A stretch of 64,000 nucleotides of DNA. It comes from Cohnella herbarum. GTDB lineage: Bacteria; Bacillota; Bacilli; Paenibacillales; Paenibacillaceae. The DNA lies in contig NZ_CP051680.1 of the NCBI RefSeq assembly GCF_012849095.1, forward strand, positions 6,940,001 through 7,004,000. Reading direction: 5' to 3'. A program made the position numbers and the translations under genes. Under the pieces are notes generated by a model. The model did no database searches. It was not told where the DNA came from and saw only the letters and a program-made list of their open reading frames with translations. This document shows positions 25,600 through 35,403 of this stretch, one piece after another. Each line of letters starts with the position of its first letter. Positions within the stretch are counted from its first letter, which is position 1.

Positions 25600-26481
25600 A
25601 TGAAAATCATAAATTTAAGAACGTACCTTCTGTTTCTCGCACCGGCTTTTATTTTGTTCTTGTTGTTCTACGCGGCACCAATATTTAGCGGATTTTATTA
25701 TGGATTTACCGACTGGCGCGGATTTTCGTTTTCTGCCAATTGGGTCGGATTGGATAACTTCGTAAATGTGTTCAAGGATCCTCTGTTCACGACTGCGTTG
25801 CGTAATATCTTTATTCTATCGGTCATCGTTCTGCTCGTGCAGCATGTTCTGGCCATATTGTTTGCCGTCGTTCTTGATCAGAAACTAAAGGGCGTCTCTT
25901 GGATGCGCGCCGTTATTTTTTATCCGGCAATCCTGAATACGGTCGTTATCGGCTATGTTTGGAGCTATATGTATTCCCCGTTCGTAGGGTTTCTCCCGAA
26001 AATGTTCGATCGGCTGGGCCTAGATGGCCTGGCTGCCATTGATTGGCTGGGACGTCCGGATATAGCGATCTTCTCTATTGCATTCGTCATTATATGGCAG
26101 TATATCGGTTACTCCATGATGATCTATATGGCAGGCTTGCAGAGCATTCCGCAGGATATCTACGAATCGGCGAGTATTGATGGCGCGGGAGCGCGGCAGA
26201 AGTTTTTCCGCATTACGCTGCCTTTATTGATGCCGGCGATTACGGTTAATACCGTTCTATCCGTTATCGGAAATTTGAAACAATTCGAACACATCTGGGT
26301 AATGACGCAGGGCGGTCCGGCCAATTCAACGCAAGTATTCGGATCGTTGATCTATCAATTCGCGTTTAAGACCTCCCAACCGGGTTATGGAACGGCTATG
26401 GCAATGGTCCTATCGGTCTTCATTCTGGTCGTCACTTTTACGCAAATTCGACTTCTGAGCAGATGGGAGGTCAAATATTGA
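25600..26481 (+). CDS. ABC sugar importer permease (MalF/UgpA type)
   Basis: This is a 293-residue permease with about six membrane segments and the EAA loop ESASIDGAGARQKFF. The frame opens at GTG 25588, but that codon lies inside the AAGGTGG ribosome binding site; ATG 25600 is eight bases after it and is chosen. The stop overlaps the next start as TTGA. It works with the next permease to import the ligand of the lipoprotein at 24243. Confidence 0.9.
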   Translation: MKIINLRTYLLFLAPAFILFLLFYAAPIFSGFYYGFTDWRGFSFSANWVGLDNFVNVFKDPLFTTALRNIFILSVIVLLVQHVLAILFAVVLDQKLKGVSWMRAVIFYPAILNTVVIGYVWSYMYSPFVGFLPKMFDRLGLDGLAAIDWLGRPDIAIFSIAFVIIWQYIGYSMMIYMAGLQSIPQDIYESASIDGAGARQKFFRITLPLLMPAITVNTVLSVIGNLKQFEHIWVMTQGGPANSTQVFGSLIYQFAFKTSQPGYGTAMAMVLSVFILVVTFTQIRLLSRWEVKY

Positions 26482-27311
26482 GCGCCACGGCTATGATTCG
26501 TGCTAAGAAAATATCGTCGTATGGGCTGGCTTTATGCGCAATGGTTGTCATTTTGATCCCATTGTTCGTACTGGCTACCGTATCTTTGCAAGATCCTGCT
26601 GCCGGCCCGAACCCTCTGAGGCTCCCGGACAGCTTTCATTGGAGCAATTACTCCGATGCGATTGAGAAAGGACGTCTGCTGCTCTATTTTCGCAACAGTA
26701 TGACCGTCCTGGTGTTAACGACATCGATTACGTTGCTAGCAAGTGTTCTTGCGGGTTATGCATTGCGACATGGGAAACCGTGGAAAGGGGATTTGATTTT
26801 TACTTTTTTCCTAATGGGGCTTATCCTTCCCGGATTCGCGGGTACCATCCAATCGTTCCTCTTATTGCGGGAGCTTTCATTGCTGAATACGCACATTGGA
26901 TTATCCATCGTACAAACCTCGGGCGGAATGGCATTGCCGATCTTTTTGTATTTGCAATTTTTTAAAACCCTGCCGCTGGAAATCGAGGAAGCGGCGGTCA
27001 TCGACGGTTGTTCGCCGATCAAATTGTTCTGGAAAATCGTTTTTCCGCTTACGTTACCGGTCACATCGACTTGCGTCATTATTATCGCGCTCAACTCGTG
27101 GAATGACTTTTTTAGCCCGCTTGTCTATTTGCCTTCGCCGGATATGCGGACCTTACCTACGGGACTTATGGCTTTCCGCATGCAATATTCGACGCAATGG
27201 CAGCAACTGTTCGCCGCCGCGGTGTTGATCGCCGCTCCGTTCACGCTGCTATATGTATTCATACAACGCTACATCATCAAAGGATTGGTCGGAGGCGCCG
27301 TGAAGGGGTAA
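26478..27311 (+). CDS. ABC sugar importer permease (MalG/UgpE type)
   Basis: This is a 277-residue permease. TTG 26478 is chosen: it overlaps the upstream stop as TTGA and stands seven bases after GGGAGG. The in-frame ATG 26463 lies before that site and ATG 26493 is later. It has six membrane segments, the EAA loop EAAVIDGCSPIKLFW and the ending KGLVGGAVKG. The fucosidase gene begins 51 bases downstream. Confidence 0.88.
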   Translation: MSATAMIRAKKISSYGLALCAMVVILIPLFVLATVSLQDPAAGPNPLRLPDSFHWSNYSDAIEKGRLLLYFRNSMTVLVLTTSITLLASVLAGYALRHGKPWKGDLIFTFFLMGLILPGFAGTIQSFLLLRELSLLNTHIGLSIVQTSGGMALPIFLYLQFFKTLPLEIEEAAVIDGCSPIKLFWKIVFPLTLPVTSTCVIIIALNSWNDFFSPLVYLPSPDMRTLPTGLMAFRMQYSTQWQQLFAAAVLIAAPFTLLYVFIQRYIIKGLVGGAVKG

Positions 27312-27362
27312 CGGATTAATCCGACTGTAAGGCATACGAACGAAGAGGAAGGTGAGCTTGAA

Positions 27363-28850
27363 TTGACTGCTTCAGCCCGCGACATGCAAAGGCATAAGGA
27401 AGAAATCAAGGAGACGATTCGAAGAGGCCCCTTCTCGGATGACTGGGATTCATTGGGGGGATACGAGATCCCCGATTGGTACGGGGAAGGGAAGTTCGGC
27501 ATTTTCATTCATTGGGGCGTTTATTCGGTGCCTGCGTTCGAGAACGAGTGGTATCCGAGAAATATGTACCGGAAAGATTCCAAGGCCTATCATCATCATT
27601 TGAAAACTTACGGTTCATTGGACGAATTCGGATATAAAGATTTTATCCCGCAATTTCAGGCGCCGTCGTTCGATGCCGAAGAGTGGGCCGCTTTGTTCAA
27701 GCGGGCGGGAGCCAACTTTGTCGTGCCCGTTGCCGAACATCATGACGGCTTCGCGATGTACGATTGTCCCTTCACGGACTGGAACTCCTGCAAGATGGGA
27801 CCGAAAAGAGACGTCATCGGGGAATTGTCCGAGGCTGTCCGCCGACGCTTTATGACCTTCGGCGTATCTTCGCACCGCGCGGAAAATTGGTGGTTTTACA
27901 ACGGGGGGCGGGATATTTCTTCCGATATAGAGGATTCGGACTATGTCGGTTTATACGGTCCCGCGCAGAGAAGTCTCGGCAGGATCGACACGCCTGCGCC
28001 ATTGTTTCAACCAAGTCAGTCTTTCTTGGACGATTGGCTAGTCAGAACCTGTCATCTTATCGATCGATACGGCCCGCAATTGGTGTACTTCGACTGGTGG
28101 ATCGAACAGCCGGCATTTCAGCCGTACCTGCGCCGACTGGCCGCTTATTACTATAATCGCGCGGCGGAATGGGATCTGGGCGTTGTTATTAACTATAAAT
28201 TCAATGCGTTCAAAGAAGGAACGGCCGTCTACGACATGGAGCGAGGTCTGTTAGAACAAATTCAACCGAGAGTATGGCAGACTTGTACTTCCGTAAGCGA
28301 GACGGCCTGGTGCCACATCGAGGGGCATGTCTACAAGTCGCCTGAGAGAATCATCGGAGATCTGGTGGATGTGGTTAGCAAGAACGGAGTTCTACTGCTT
28401 AATGTCGGACCCAAAGCCGATGGAACGATTCCGGAGGAAGAACGGTCCATTCTATTGTCGATCGGAGATTGGCTGGGACGCAACGGCGAGGCTATATATG
28501 GCACCCGGCCATGGACGGTATTTGGCGAAGGGCCGACCAAAATCGTGAGCGGAACGTTTAACGATACGAAGCGCAGCTCCTTTACCTACGAAGACATTCG
28601 GTTTACTACGAGGGGAACGACGCTTTACGTGATCGTTCTGGGGAGGCCGGAAAACGGGCGGATAGAAATACGTTCGTTAGCCGAGAACAGCCACCTCTAC
28701 CCGGGGCGCATCGCATCGGTGATCTTATTGGGATGCGAACAGAAGATTCAATGGCGGCGCGAGGCGGGAGGTCTTATCCTTACGCTTCCGGAAGAAGAAG
28801 CGAATATCTTCGGGCTTTCCTTCCGAATTACCGGCGAGGAGGATCAATAA
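27363..28850 (+). CDS. Alpha-L-fucosidase, GH29
   Basis: This is a 495-residue enzyme without a signal peptide. GH29 motifs include GKFGIFIHWGVYSVPAFENEW (a block at about residues 43-63), HHDGFAMYD at 126-134, SSHRAENWWFY, and VYFDWW with the likely nucleophile Asp244. NGVLLLNVGPKADG precedes a C-terminal beta-sandwich. GH29 enzymes remove alpha-L-fucose by a retaining mechanism. The start TTG 27363 follows AAGGTGAG. As the last gene of the kinase/regulator/importer locus, it probably trims imported fucosylated oligosaccharides in the cytoplasm. A terminator follows. The acid/base residue, which varies between GH29 subfamilies, was not identified. Confidence 0.88.
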   Translation: MTASARDMQRHKEEIKETIRRGPFSDDWDSLGGYEIPDWYGEGKFGIFIHWGVYSVPAFENEWYPRNMYRKDSKAYHHHLKTYGSLDEFGYKDFIPQFQAPSFDAEEWAALFKRAGANFVVPVAEHHDGFAMYDCPFTDWNSCKMGPKRDVIGELSEAVRRRFMTFGVSSHRAENWWFYNGGRDISSDIEDSDYVGLYGPAQRSLGRIDTPAPLFQPSQSFLDDWLVRTCHLIDRYGPQLVYFDWWIEQPAFQPYLRRLAAYYYNRAAEWDLGVVINYKFNAFKEGTAVYDMERGLLEQIQPRVWQTCTSVSETAWCHIEGHVYKSPERIIGDLVDVVSKNGVLLLNVGPKADGTIPEEERSILLSIGDWLGRNGEAIYGTRPWTVFGEGPTKIVSGTFNDTKRSSFTYEDIRFTTRGTTLYVIVLGRPENGRIEIRSLAENSHLYPGRIASVILLGCEQKIQWRREAGGLILTLPEEEANIFGLSFRITGEEDQ

Positions 28851-28977
28851 AGGAAACAGCGCTTGTCCGGGAGTATAGGGGACCGTATCCATCCAATAAA
28901 ATCGGACATCGATTCTATGAAATTCGAACTATTCTTTCTATTCCGGATTGTTTAATATTATATAATTAAGTCGAATG

Positions 28978-29002
28978 CGGCCTGACCTCCATTGTCAGGC
29001 CG
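28978..29002 (+). terminator. Terminator after the fucosidase operon
   Basis: CGGCCTGAC (28978-28986) pairs with GTCAGGCCG (28994-29002), followed by TTTAT. It separates two kinase/importer loci. A TATAAT at 28961-28966 just before it has no matching -35 and is probably chance AT-rich sequence. Confidence 0.75.
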
Positions 29003-29032
29003 TTTATCATATTAAAGGCGGGCGTTGGACTT

Positions 29033-30787
29033 ATGAAATGGACATCAAGACGGCTATTCCCGTTCTTTTTCCGCAAAGTCAGAAGTCGATTTTTGGCCGC
29101 AATGATCCTATTGTCCGTCCCCCCTCTGTTCCTCCTCGGTTATATTTCCTTTAACATCGCCAAAGATACCCTTACGAACAACAATACTCAGACGAATATC
29201 GACCACTTGGAGACGTCAAGCGAAGTGGCCGACCTCCTATTCCGCAACATCGTGAACCTGAACCGTTCGATCGTTCTGAACGATGACATTCGCAACGACC
29301 TGCGGGACAGCGAGATCAATTCGAGCGCGCAGCAAAGCGAGATGAACGCAACGACCAGCAATCGGCTGCAGAGGGTCATCAACAGCGACTCTTACGACTC
29401 GCGTTACGTCGACTCGCTATGCGTGCTTGACCTCTACTATCAAACCTATTGTCTGAGAAAATCCGATGACGCGGGCATCTATGAGACGCCAACGAAGAAA
29501 CAAGACATCGAAGCAACGGATTGGTACGAACAAGCCGTCGCCGCTAAAGGCAGAGTGGTGTTTTTCAGCTATAACGTGCTCGGCGACAAGTCTAATATTT
29601 TCTCGACGGTCAAGCTATTCCGCGACTCCGGGGATCCGAAAGGCAAACCGCTCGGCCTATTGATCGTTAATCTATCGAAGTCCATGTTCGGCAGCGTATT
29701 CAGCGGAAGCAATAATAACGGCACGTTCATGGCGGTCGATTCCTCGCAAGGCGCGCTGAAAGTGGTCTACCCGGAGGAGAACGTCATCGATATGCCGCAA
29801 ACGGCGGATAGTTTGTCCGCTACGTTGAACCAGTTGCGCGATCAAGGTTACTTGGTCAGTGAATATCGTAATCAGACGACGGGATGGACGTTATTGCATC
29901 TTATCCAGAAGAAGGAACTGCTGAAGCAGTCCAACCGGATCGGCACCGCGACGACTTTGATCGCTTCTTTGATTGCGCTCGTGGCGTTGCTGCTGTCGGT
30001 TATCATCTCGGGTACGATCACGAAACCCCTTATTCAGATCAAGAAAATGATGGTCGATTGGAATAAAGGAGCAAGGGAATTCGACGGCAAATTTTCGGAG
30101 GACGAGGTAGGTACGATCGGCGAGACGTTCAAGCGAATCACTTCGGAGAACGAGGAGCTGGCCAAGAGGCTCATCCACTCGGAATTGAAGGAGAGGGAAG
30201 CCGAGCTGCGTGCGCTGCAGGCGCAAATCAAGCCCCATTTTCTATATAACACGTTGGACTCGATCTATTGGATGGCCCGATTACAGAAAAATAAGGAGGC
30301 CGCCCAGATGGCGCTCTCTTTATCCGAGAGTTTCAAGCTCAGCCTGAATAAGGGCAAAGAGACGATCCCCGTCTATAAGGAGCTGCAGCATATCGAGCAT
30401 TACATGACGATTCAAAACATTCGGTACAACAATCGGTTCGCTTATCATGCGAACGTAGACGAATCGATCTTGAGTACCGAAATTCTGAAGCTGATCGTCC
30501 AACCTCTCGTGGAGAACGCGATCTATCACGGGCTCGAGCCTAAGCTTGGGGAAGGGAAGATCGAAGTGTCGGGGACCAAAGAGGGAGACTACCTCGTATT
30601 CATCATCGAAGACGATGGGGTTGGCATCGAGGATATGTCGGTTACCCGCCAAGGATACGGGCTTACCAACGTGAAGGAACGGATAGAGCTTTACTACGGG
30701 GCGACCAGCATCTTCCGAATCACAAGCGAAGAAGGCGTGGGCACCAAGGTGGAAATCAGATTCAAACCTTATCCCGAGGAGGCGTAA
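29033..30787 (+). CDS. YesM-type two-component sensor histidine kinase
   Basis: This is a 584-residue kinase. Membrane segment 1 is at about 20-40, an extracellular sensing region reaches about 300, and segment 2 (TTLIASLIALVALLLSVIIS) leads into HAMP. The phospho-acceptor is His402 in IKPHFLYNTLDS, the N box is VQPLVENAIYHG, and the glycine boxes are EDDGVGIED and GYGLTNVKER. The ribosome binding site is weak (AAAGGCGGG). The response regulator starts three bases after its stop. It has no enzyme gene in its own operon, so its stimulus may be shared with nearby loci. Confidence 0.93.
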   Translation: MKWTSRRLFPFFFRKVRSRFLAAMILLSVPPLFLLGYISFNIAKDTLTNNNTQTNIDHLETSSEVADLLFRNIVNLNRSIVLNDDIRNDLRDSEINSSAQQSEMNATTSNRLQRVINSDSYDSRYVDSLCVLDLYYQTYCLRKSDDAGIYETPTKKQDIEATDWYEQAVAAKGRVVFFSYNVLGDKSNIFSTVKLFRDSGDPKGKPLGLLIVNLSKSMFGSVFSGSNNNGTFMAVDSSQGALKVVYPEENVIDMPQTADSLSATLNQLRDQGYLVSEYRNQTTGWTLLHLIQKKELLKQSNRIGTATTLIASLIALVALLLSVIISGTITKPLIQIKKMMVDWNKGAREFDGKFSEDEVGTIGETFKRITSENEELAKRLIHSELKEREAELRALQAQIKPHFLYNTLDSIYWMARLQKNKEAAQMALSLSESFKLSLNKGKETIPVYKELQHIEHYMTIQNIRYNNRFAYHANVDESILSTEILKLIVQPLVENAIYHGLEPKLGEGKIEVSGTKEGDYLVFIIEDDGVGIEDMSVTRQGYGLTNVKERIELYYGATSIFRITSEEGVGTKVEIRFKPYPEEA

Positions 30788-30790
30788 GCC

Positions 30791-31585
30791 ATGCTTAAAG
30801 CCGTCGTATTTGACGATGAATACATCGTAATCGAAGCACTGCGGACGCTTATAGATTGGACGGGCTTAGAGGTCGAACTGGTCGGGACGGCGGGCGATGG
30901 CATTACCGCGCTAGAGGTGTTCAGACAACAGAGGCCCGACATCGTGCTGACCGATATCCGGATGCCGGGGATGGATGGTCTTCAGCTCATTCAGGAGATT
31001 ATGCGCGAAGCCGAGGATACCTGCTGTATCGTATTCAGCGGTTTCAATGAATTCGAATACGTGAAGCAAGCGATTCAGCTTGGCGTTATTGATTATCTAG
31101 AGAAGCCGATTACGGATGAGAGCGTGGAGCGCTCCTTGCACAAGGCGGTGAGCCGAATCGCCAGTCAACGCGAGACGATGGAAATCCGCAGAAAGTGGGA
31201 GGAGAGTCAGCGGGAATTACAGGAGAAGGCGTTGTTGGACGGTCAAGCGCTAGACGATGGCCATACGCCGAAGAGCTCCGCGGTCGAGCGGGCCCGTTCT
31301 TATATCGTGCTGCACGTGAACCGGGACTTGTCGCTGCAGGAGGTGGCCGATCACGTGGGGATGAACGCCGCTTACCTGAGCGTGCTGTTCAAGGAGGAGA
31401 CGGGCGAAACGTATATCAAATTCCTGACCCGTTACCGGATGGAGCTAGCCAAGATGCTGCTTCGCAAAGGCTTGAAGGTTAATGAAGTGAGCGAGCGGGT
31501 CGGCTATCATACGTATCGGCATTTCTCGGAAGTATTCAAGAAATTCACGGGTACCACCCCCGGACAATTTCGGGATCTGACCTAA
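30791..31585 (+). CDS. YesN-type response regulator, short form, AraC DNA-binding domain
   Basis: This is a 264-residue regulator, much shorter than the other three in this window (397, 453 and 554). The receiver domain has Asp8/Asp9, phospho-acceptor Asp55 in VLTDIRMP and Lys in LEKPIT. A short linker leads straight to the AraC HTH pair (about 165-262), including ADHVGMNAAYLSVLFKEETG and VGYHTYRHFSEVFKKFTGTT. The middle module of the longer homologues is missing without loss of frame, so this is a compact variant rather than a broken gene. It is expected to activate the importer at 31719. Confidence 0.92.
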   Translation: MLKAVVFDDEYIVIEALRTLIDWTGLEVELVGTAGDGITALEVFRQQRPDIVLTDIRMPGMDGLQLIQEIMREAEDTCCIVFSGFNEFEYVKQAIQLGVIDYLEKPITDESVERSLHKAVSRIASQRETMEIRRKWEESQRELQEKALLDGQALDDGHTPKSSAVERARSYIVLHVNRDLSLQEVADHVGMNAAYLSVLFKEETGETYIKFLTRYRMELAKMLLRKGLKVNEVSERVGYHTYRHFSEVFKKFTGTTPGQFRDLT

Positions 31586-31641
31586 AAAAATCGGACGCCG
31601 AACAATGAAATGACCCACTGATCGGTGCCCAGAGCGGGATT

Positions 31642-31647
31642 TATAAT
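31642..31647 (+). promoter_or_regulatory. Possible -10 of the importer operon
   Basis: TATAAT lies 72 bases before the solute-binding-protein start, between the response regulator stop and that gene. The matching -35 position reads TGATCG, far from consensus, which suits a promoter needing the response regulator. Confidence 0.4.
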
Positions 31648-31718
31648 AAGGGTATGGGAACCCGGGCCCTGTTTCTACATGATTTGCCTATCGATAATCA
31701 CTCAGGGGGAAACCGTAC

Positions 31719-33119
31719 ATGAGAAAGCCGAGTTTAGGAAAATCGAAAAAAGTCGTCTCCGTCCTATCCTGCGTATTGTTGATTGCAGGCTTGCTAGCAG
31801 GTTGCGGCGGTTCGAACGACAAGGACAATGCTTCCTCCTCCGCAAAAGCATCTCCGTCGGATAGCTCATCATCGTCCGCTAGCGCGTCGCCGGCGGAGAG
31901 CGAATCCAGCAAACCGCAAGAAAAGGTCACGATCTCATTGCTCGTCGATAATTCGCAAGACGCGGTTAGCGTAGCCAAGGCTTTGGTAGATGCATTCCAA
32001 GCGAAGAACCCGAACATAACGATCGAGACGGAAACTCGTCCGGCCGGCAGCGAAGGCGACAACTTCGTGAAGACCCGTCTATCGACCGGCGATATGAACG
32101 ACGTTTTTTTCTACAACGCCGGCTCGCTTATGCAAGCGCTTAATCCGGAACAGAATATTTTAGATGTCTCGAGTGAACCTTGGCAAGCCGATGTCATCGA
32201 CTCCTTCAAGCAAACGGTTACATTTAACGGCAAACAATATGGCGCGCCGACTAATGCGACAATGGGCGGCGGTTGGTTCTACAACAAGAAAATCTACGCT
32301 GATCTCGGGCTTACCGTACCTAAGACTTGGGCTGAATTAATGGCAAACAATAAGAAAATCAAGGACTCAGGCCTTACGGCGATTATCGGAACCTACAAGG
32401 AATCATGGACCTCGCAGTTGATCATGCTAGCCGATTACTATAACGTGCAAGCCGAAGCTCCTAACTTCGCGGCCGATTATACGGCGAATAAAGCGAAGTA
32501 TGCGACAACGCCGGCGGCTTTAAGAAGCTTCGAGAAGCTTGAAGAGACGGTAGGCTACATGAACAAGGATTACTTGGCCGCAACCTTGGATTCGGGTATT
32601 AAGATGCTGGCCGAAGGCAAGGGAGCGCATTATCCAATGCTCACCTTCATTATCCCGACCATCGCGCAGAACAATCCCGAAAGCATTAACGATATCGGAT
32701 TCTTCGCCCAGCCAGGCGATAATGCGGATAAGAACGGAATCACGGTATGGATGTCGCCCGCGGCTTATATTTACAAGAACTCGCAGCATATCGATGAAGC
32801 CAAGCAATTCTTAGCCTTCATTGCCTCCCCCGAAGGGATGGCAGTGGTCGGCACGGTGTCCCAACCGACCGGCCCTTACGTCGTTAAAGGCGCTACGATG
32901 CCGGACGACGTCCCGCAAGTCGTCAAAGACATGCTTCCTTACTTCGATTCCGGCAAGACGGCTCCGGCGCTGGAATACATTTCTCCGATCAAGGGACCGA
33001 GCCTTGAGCAGATCACGGTCGAGGTCGGCACGGGCAAACGGAAAGCAACGGACGCCGCGAGCTTATACGACAAAGACGTAGAGAAGCAAGCGAAACAGTT
33101 GGGACTCGCAGGCTGGTAA
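31719..33119 (+). CDS. ABC sugar importer, extracellular solute-binding lipoprotein
   Basis: This is a 466-residue family 1 binding protein. A long signal peptide ends in lipobox LAGC with Cys29, and an unusually long Ser/Ala/Asp/Lys-rich linker runs to about residue 68. The mature part shows family motifs VAKALVDAFQAKNPNITIE, YADLGLTVPKTWAELM and EAKQFLAFIASPEGM. CAGGGGG precedes the ATG. The gene follows its response regulator after 133 bases, with its own probable promoter. A perfect 11-pair hairpin follows the stop. The ligand is unknown. Confidence 0.9.
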   Translation: MRKPSLGKSKKVVSVLSCVLLIAGLLAGCGGSNDKDNASSSAKASPSDSSSSSASASPAESESSKPQEKVTISLLVDNSQDAVSVAKALVDAFQAKNPNITIETETRPAGSEGDNFVKTRLSTGDMNDVFFYNAGSLMQALNPEQNILDVSSEPWQADVIDSFKQTVTFNGKQYGAPTNATMGGGWFYNKKIYADLGLTVPKTWAELMANNKKIKDSGLTAIIGTYKESWTSQLIMLADYYNVQAEAPNFAADYTANKAKYATTPAALRSFEKLEETVGYMNKDYLAATLDSGIKMLAEGKGAHYPMLTFIIPTIAQNNPESINDIGFFAQPGDNADKNGITVWMSPAAYIYKNSQHIDEAKQFLAFIASPEGMAVVGTVSQPTGPYVVKGATMPDDVPQVVKDMLPYFDSGKTAPALEYISPIKGPSLEQITVEVGTGKRKATDAASLYDKDVEKQAKQLGLAGW

Positions 33120-33128
33120 AAGCAAAGT

Positions 33129-33161
33129 CGTCACAAGGACGTCTTGACGCTCCTTGTGACG
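33129..33161 (+). terminator. Intercistronic hairpin after solute-binding-protein gene
   Basis: CGTCACAAGGA (33129-33139) pairs perfectly with TCCTTGTGACG (33151-33161). No U-run follows, so partial termination or mRNA protection is more likely than full termination. Confidence 0.6.
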
Positions 33162-33256
33162 CTCGTAGGGTTGGGGGCTGTGAGAACGAGCCCCTATCCC
33201 CCATCGACTTCGATCTCTGCATACTTATGTAAACAATGCTTGCAAGGGGGATCGCT

Positions 33257-34123
33257 ATGACCAAGGTTTGGAAAAGAACCTATACTTACTACTTCCTGCT
33301 GCCTGCGGCGATCATCTACCTGATCATTTTTATATTGCCGACGTTCATGTCCTTCTTCTTCAGCATGACCCGTTGGACGCTACAGGATTGGTCTTATATC
33401 GGATTCGACAACTTCAAGACGTTCTTCCAAGAGTCGTCGCTCAATATCGGTTTCCAGAACACGTTCGTCTACGCGGCCGTTACCTGCGCCTTTAAGGTCG
33501 TATTCGGGCTGCTTCTGGGCGTCTTCCTCACTTCGAAAATAAGGACTAAAAACTATCTCAGATCCGTCGTGTTCTTCCCCACCTTGGTAAGCACGATCGC
33601 CGTCGGTATCGCTTTCAGCACGCTTATGCATCCGACGGAAGGCTTGATCAACACGACGCTGGCTTTCTTCGGAATATCCGGTCCGGATTGGTTGGGCGAT
33701 ACGCGGATAGCGCTGCTATCGGTCGCGTTCGTGGATATCTGGAAAGGCATAGGTTTCGCCACGGTCATCTACATCGCGGGCATCATGTCCATTCCCGAGG
33801 AATATTACGAGGCCTTGCAGATCGACGGGGGCAATTCGTGGCACAAGTTCTGGAACATCATCCTTCCGCTTAGCCGATCGGCAACGAATTCGGTCATCAT
33901 TCTGGCGTTCATCGGCGGCTTGCGCAGCTTCGACATTTTATGGCCGATGACCCGAGGGGGACCCGGCTTTGCGACGGACGTCATTGCCTCCATCATCTAT
34001 AAACAGTATCAAGCCGGATTCTATGGTTTGGCCACGGCGGGCAACGTCATCCTGTTCCTATTCGTGTCCGTGCTCGCCTTCCCGCTGTCGCACTACCTGA
34101 ACCGAAGAGAGGTGAACCTATGA
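33257..34123 (+). CDS. ABC sugar importer permease (MalF/UgpA type)
   Basis: This is a 288-residue permease. The frame opens at 33236, but ATG 33257 is chosen because AAGGGGG ends just upstream and the N-terminus (MTKVWKRTYTYYF) then looks normal. It has about six membrane segments. The EAA loop reads EALQIDGGNSWHKFW, a slight variant of the usual EAA start. The stop overlaps the next gene as ATGA. It forms the channel with the following permease. Confidence 0.9.
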   Translation: MTKVWKRTYTYYFLLPAAIIYLIIFILPTFMSFFFSMTRWTLQDWSYIGFDNFKTFFQESSLNIGFQNTFVYAAVTCAFKVVFGLLLGVFLTSKIRTKNYLRSVVFFPTLVSTIAVGIAFSTLMHPTEGLINTTLAFFGISGPDWLGDTRIALLSVAFVDIWKGIGFATVIYIAGIMSIPEEYYEALQIDGGNSWHKFWNIILPLSRSATNSVIILAFIGGLRSFDILWPMTRGGPGFATDVIASIIYKQYQAGFYGLATAGNVILFLFVSVLAFPLSHYLNRREVNL

Positions 34124-34950
34124 TTCGCAATCTTCGCCGGTTCAGCCTGGAATTCGGAGCGGTTCTGGCTTCGATCGTTATTTTCTGGGTTCCGCTCTAT
34201 TTCGTATTCGTGAATGCCATGAAAGATGCGAGAGGCGCATCCTTGCGCAGCATGGCGTGGCCGACTTCGAACCATCTGTGGAGCAACGTCAAGGAAGTCA
34301 TCCAGTCGCGAGACTACATGCTGGTACGCGCCTTCGTCAACAGTACGACACTGACTCTCTTGTCTATCGCATTACTGCTGATCGTGTGCGCGATGGCGGG
34401 TTTCGTCATGCAAAGACGCTCAGACAGGGCGACGCCTTGGATTAGCTTTTTCGTGCTTGCGGGGCTGATCATCCCCCCTGCTATCGTCCCTACGATCTGG
34501 GTGCTGGACAAGCTGCATCTATTCAAAACGATGCTAGGACTCATATTGGTAGAGGTTGCCTTAGCGTTCCCATTCGGCGTATTGCTGTATCGCGGCTTCA
34601 TGGGAGCGATTCCCCGGGAGATCGACGAAGCGGCCGTCGTCGATGGCTGCGGTGGGCCCCGGTTGTTTTTCCGGATTATTTTCCCGTTGCTGAAGCCGGT
34701 GAACGCGACGATCATCGTGACCTCTTCGGTAGCGATTTTCAACGATTTCACCAACCCGCTCTACTTCTTCCCGGGCTCCAAGAACGCGACGGTGCAGCTC
34801 ACGCTCTACAACTACATGAGTCAATTCGTCTCGCAATTCAACTTGCTTTACACGAACATTCTGCTCATCACCCTTCCTCCGCTCGTGCTGTTCATTTTCT
34901 TCAACAAGAAGATCGTGGCCGGGATAACGGCGGGAGCCGTAAAAGGGTAA
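34120..34950 (+). CDS. ABC sugar importer permease (MalG/UgpE type)
   Basis: This is a 276-residue permease starting in an ATGA overlap, with AGAGAGG upstream. It has six membrane segments, the EAA loop EAAVVDGCGGPRLFF and the ending KIVAGITAGAVKG. It is the last gene of the locus and a strong terminator follows. No enzyme is encoded in this operon, but the GH43 and GH78 genes lie directly downstream. Confidence 0.9.
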   Translation: MIRNLRRFSLEFGAVLASIVIFWVPLYFVFVNAMKDARGASLRSMAWPTSNHLWSNVKEVIQSRDYMLVRAFVNSTTLTLLSIALLLIVCAMAGFVMQRRSDRATPWISFFVLAGLIIPPAIVPTIWVLDKLHLFKTMLGLILVEVALAFPFGVLLYRGFMGAIPREIDEAAVVDGCGGPRLFFRIIFPLLKPVNATIIVTSSVAIFNDFTNPLYFFPGSKNATVQLTLYNYMSQFVSQFNLLYTNILLITLPPLVLFIFFNKKIVAGITAGAVKG

Positions 34951-34959
34951 GGATCCGTT

Positions 34960-35005
34960 CCCGCGCCCCCAAGGATGGATTGGTCTTTTTTGGGGGGATC
35001 GCGGG
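34960..35005 (+). terminator. Terminator after importer operon
   Basis: CCCGCG and CCCCCAA (34960-34972) pair with TTGGGGG (34990-34996) and CGCGGG (35000-35005), with a small bulge, followed by TTTATTTTT. Confidence 0.75.
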
Positions 35006-35099
35006 TTTATTTTTGTTATCTAGATAGACGGCATTAAAGGTTCTCTATAAATGAATGCAAAATCAGTCATAAAGATTGCAACTGATTTTGAATTAAGCT

Positions 35100-35300
35100 G
35101 CTCAGCAACTTAGAGTAAACCTGGCAATCCTGGCAATCCTCTACACCTAAGTGTAAAACCTACAACTAGATCAGGTGAATATTTCGATCGCTGATGAAAT
35201 CAATCAATCTAAGTGTACGTTTTACATTTAGAAGGTGGAAACGAGGAATTTGGACGAAACTAAATGGACTTTTTACAATTAAATGTGGTGCGAGAATCGA
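35100..35300. repeat. Gene-free region with small repeats and a hairpin
   Basis: The gap 35006-35403 has no gene. TGGCAATCC is directly repeated at 35122-35139. CTAAGTGTA (35209-35217) and TACATTTAG (35223-35231) form a hairpin, and related words occur near 35145 and 35260. The pattern is like decayed copies of a dispersed intergenic repeat. The promoter of the GH43 gene must lie here, but no clear -35/-10 pair was found. Confidence 0.35.
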
Positions 35301-35403
35301 GTAAGTATTTCAAATAAGCATAGATAGGTGACAGATAACAAGGGTTGTTGTTAAAGGCTTTGATTGTTGTAAGGAACGATCTCGAGAAAATAGGAGGAAT
35401 GAA

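Noticed and set aside
28938..28966. A TATAAT box before the kinase gene at 29033 as a promoter
   Set aside because: No -35 is present at the right distance, and the box is followed at once by a good terminator on the same strand.
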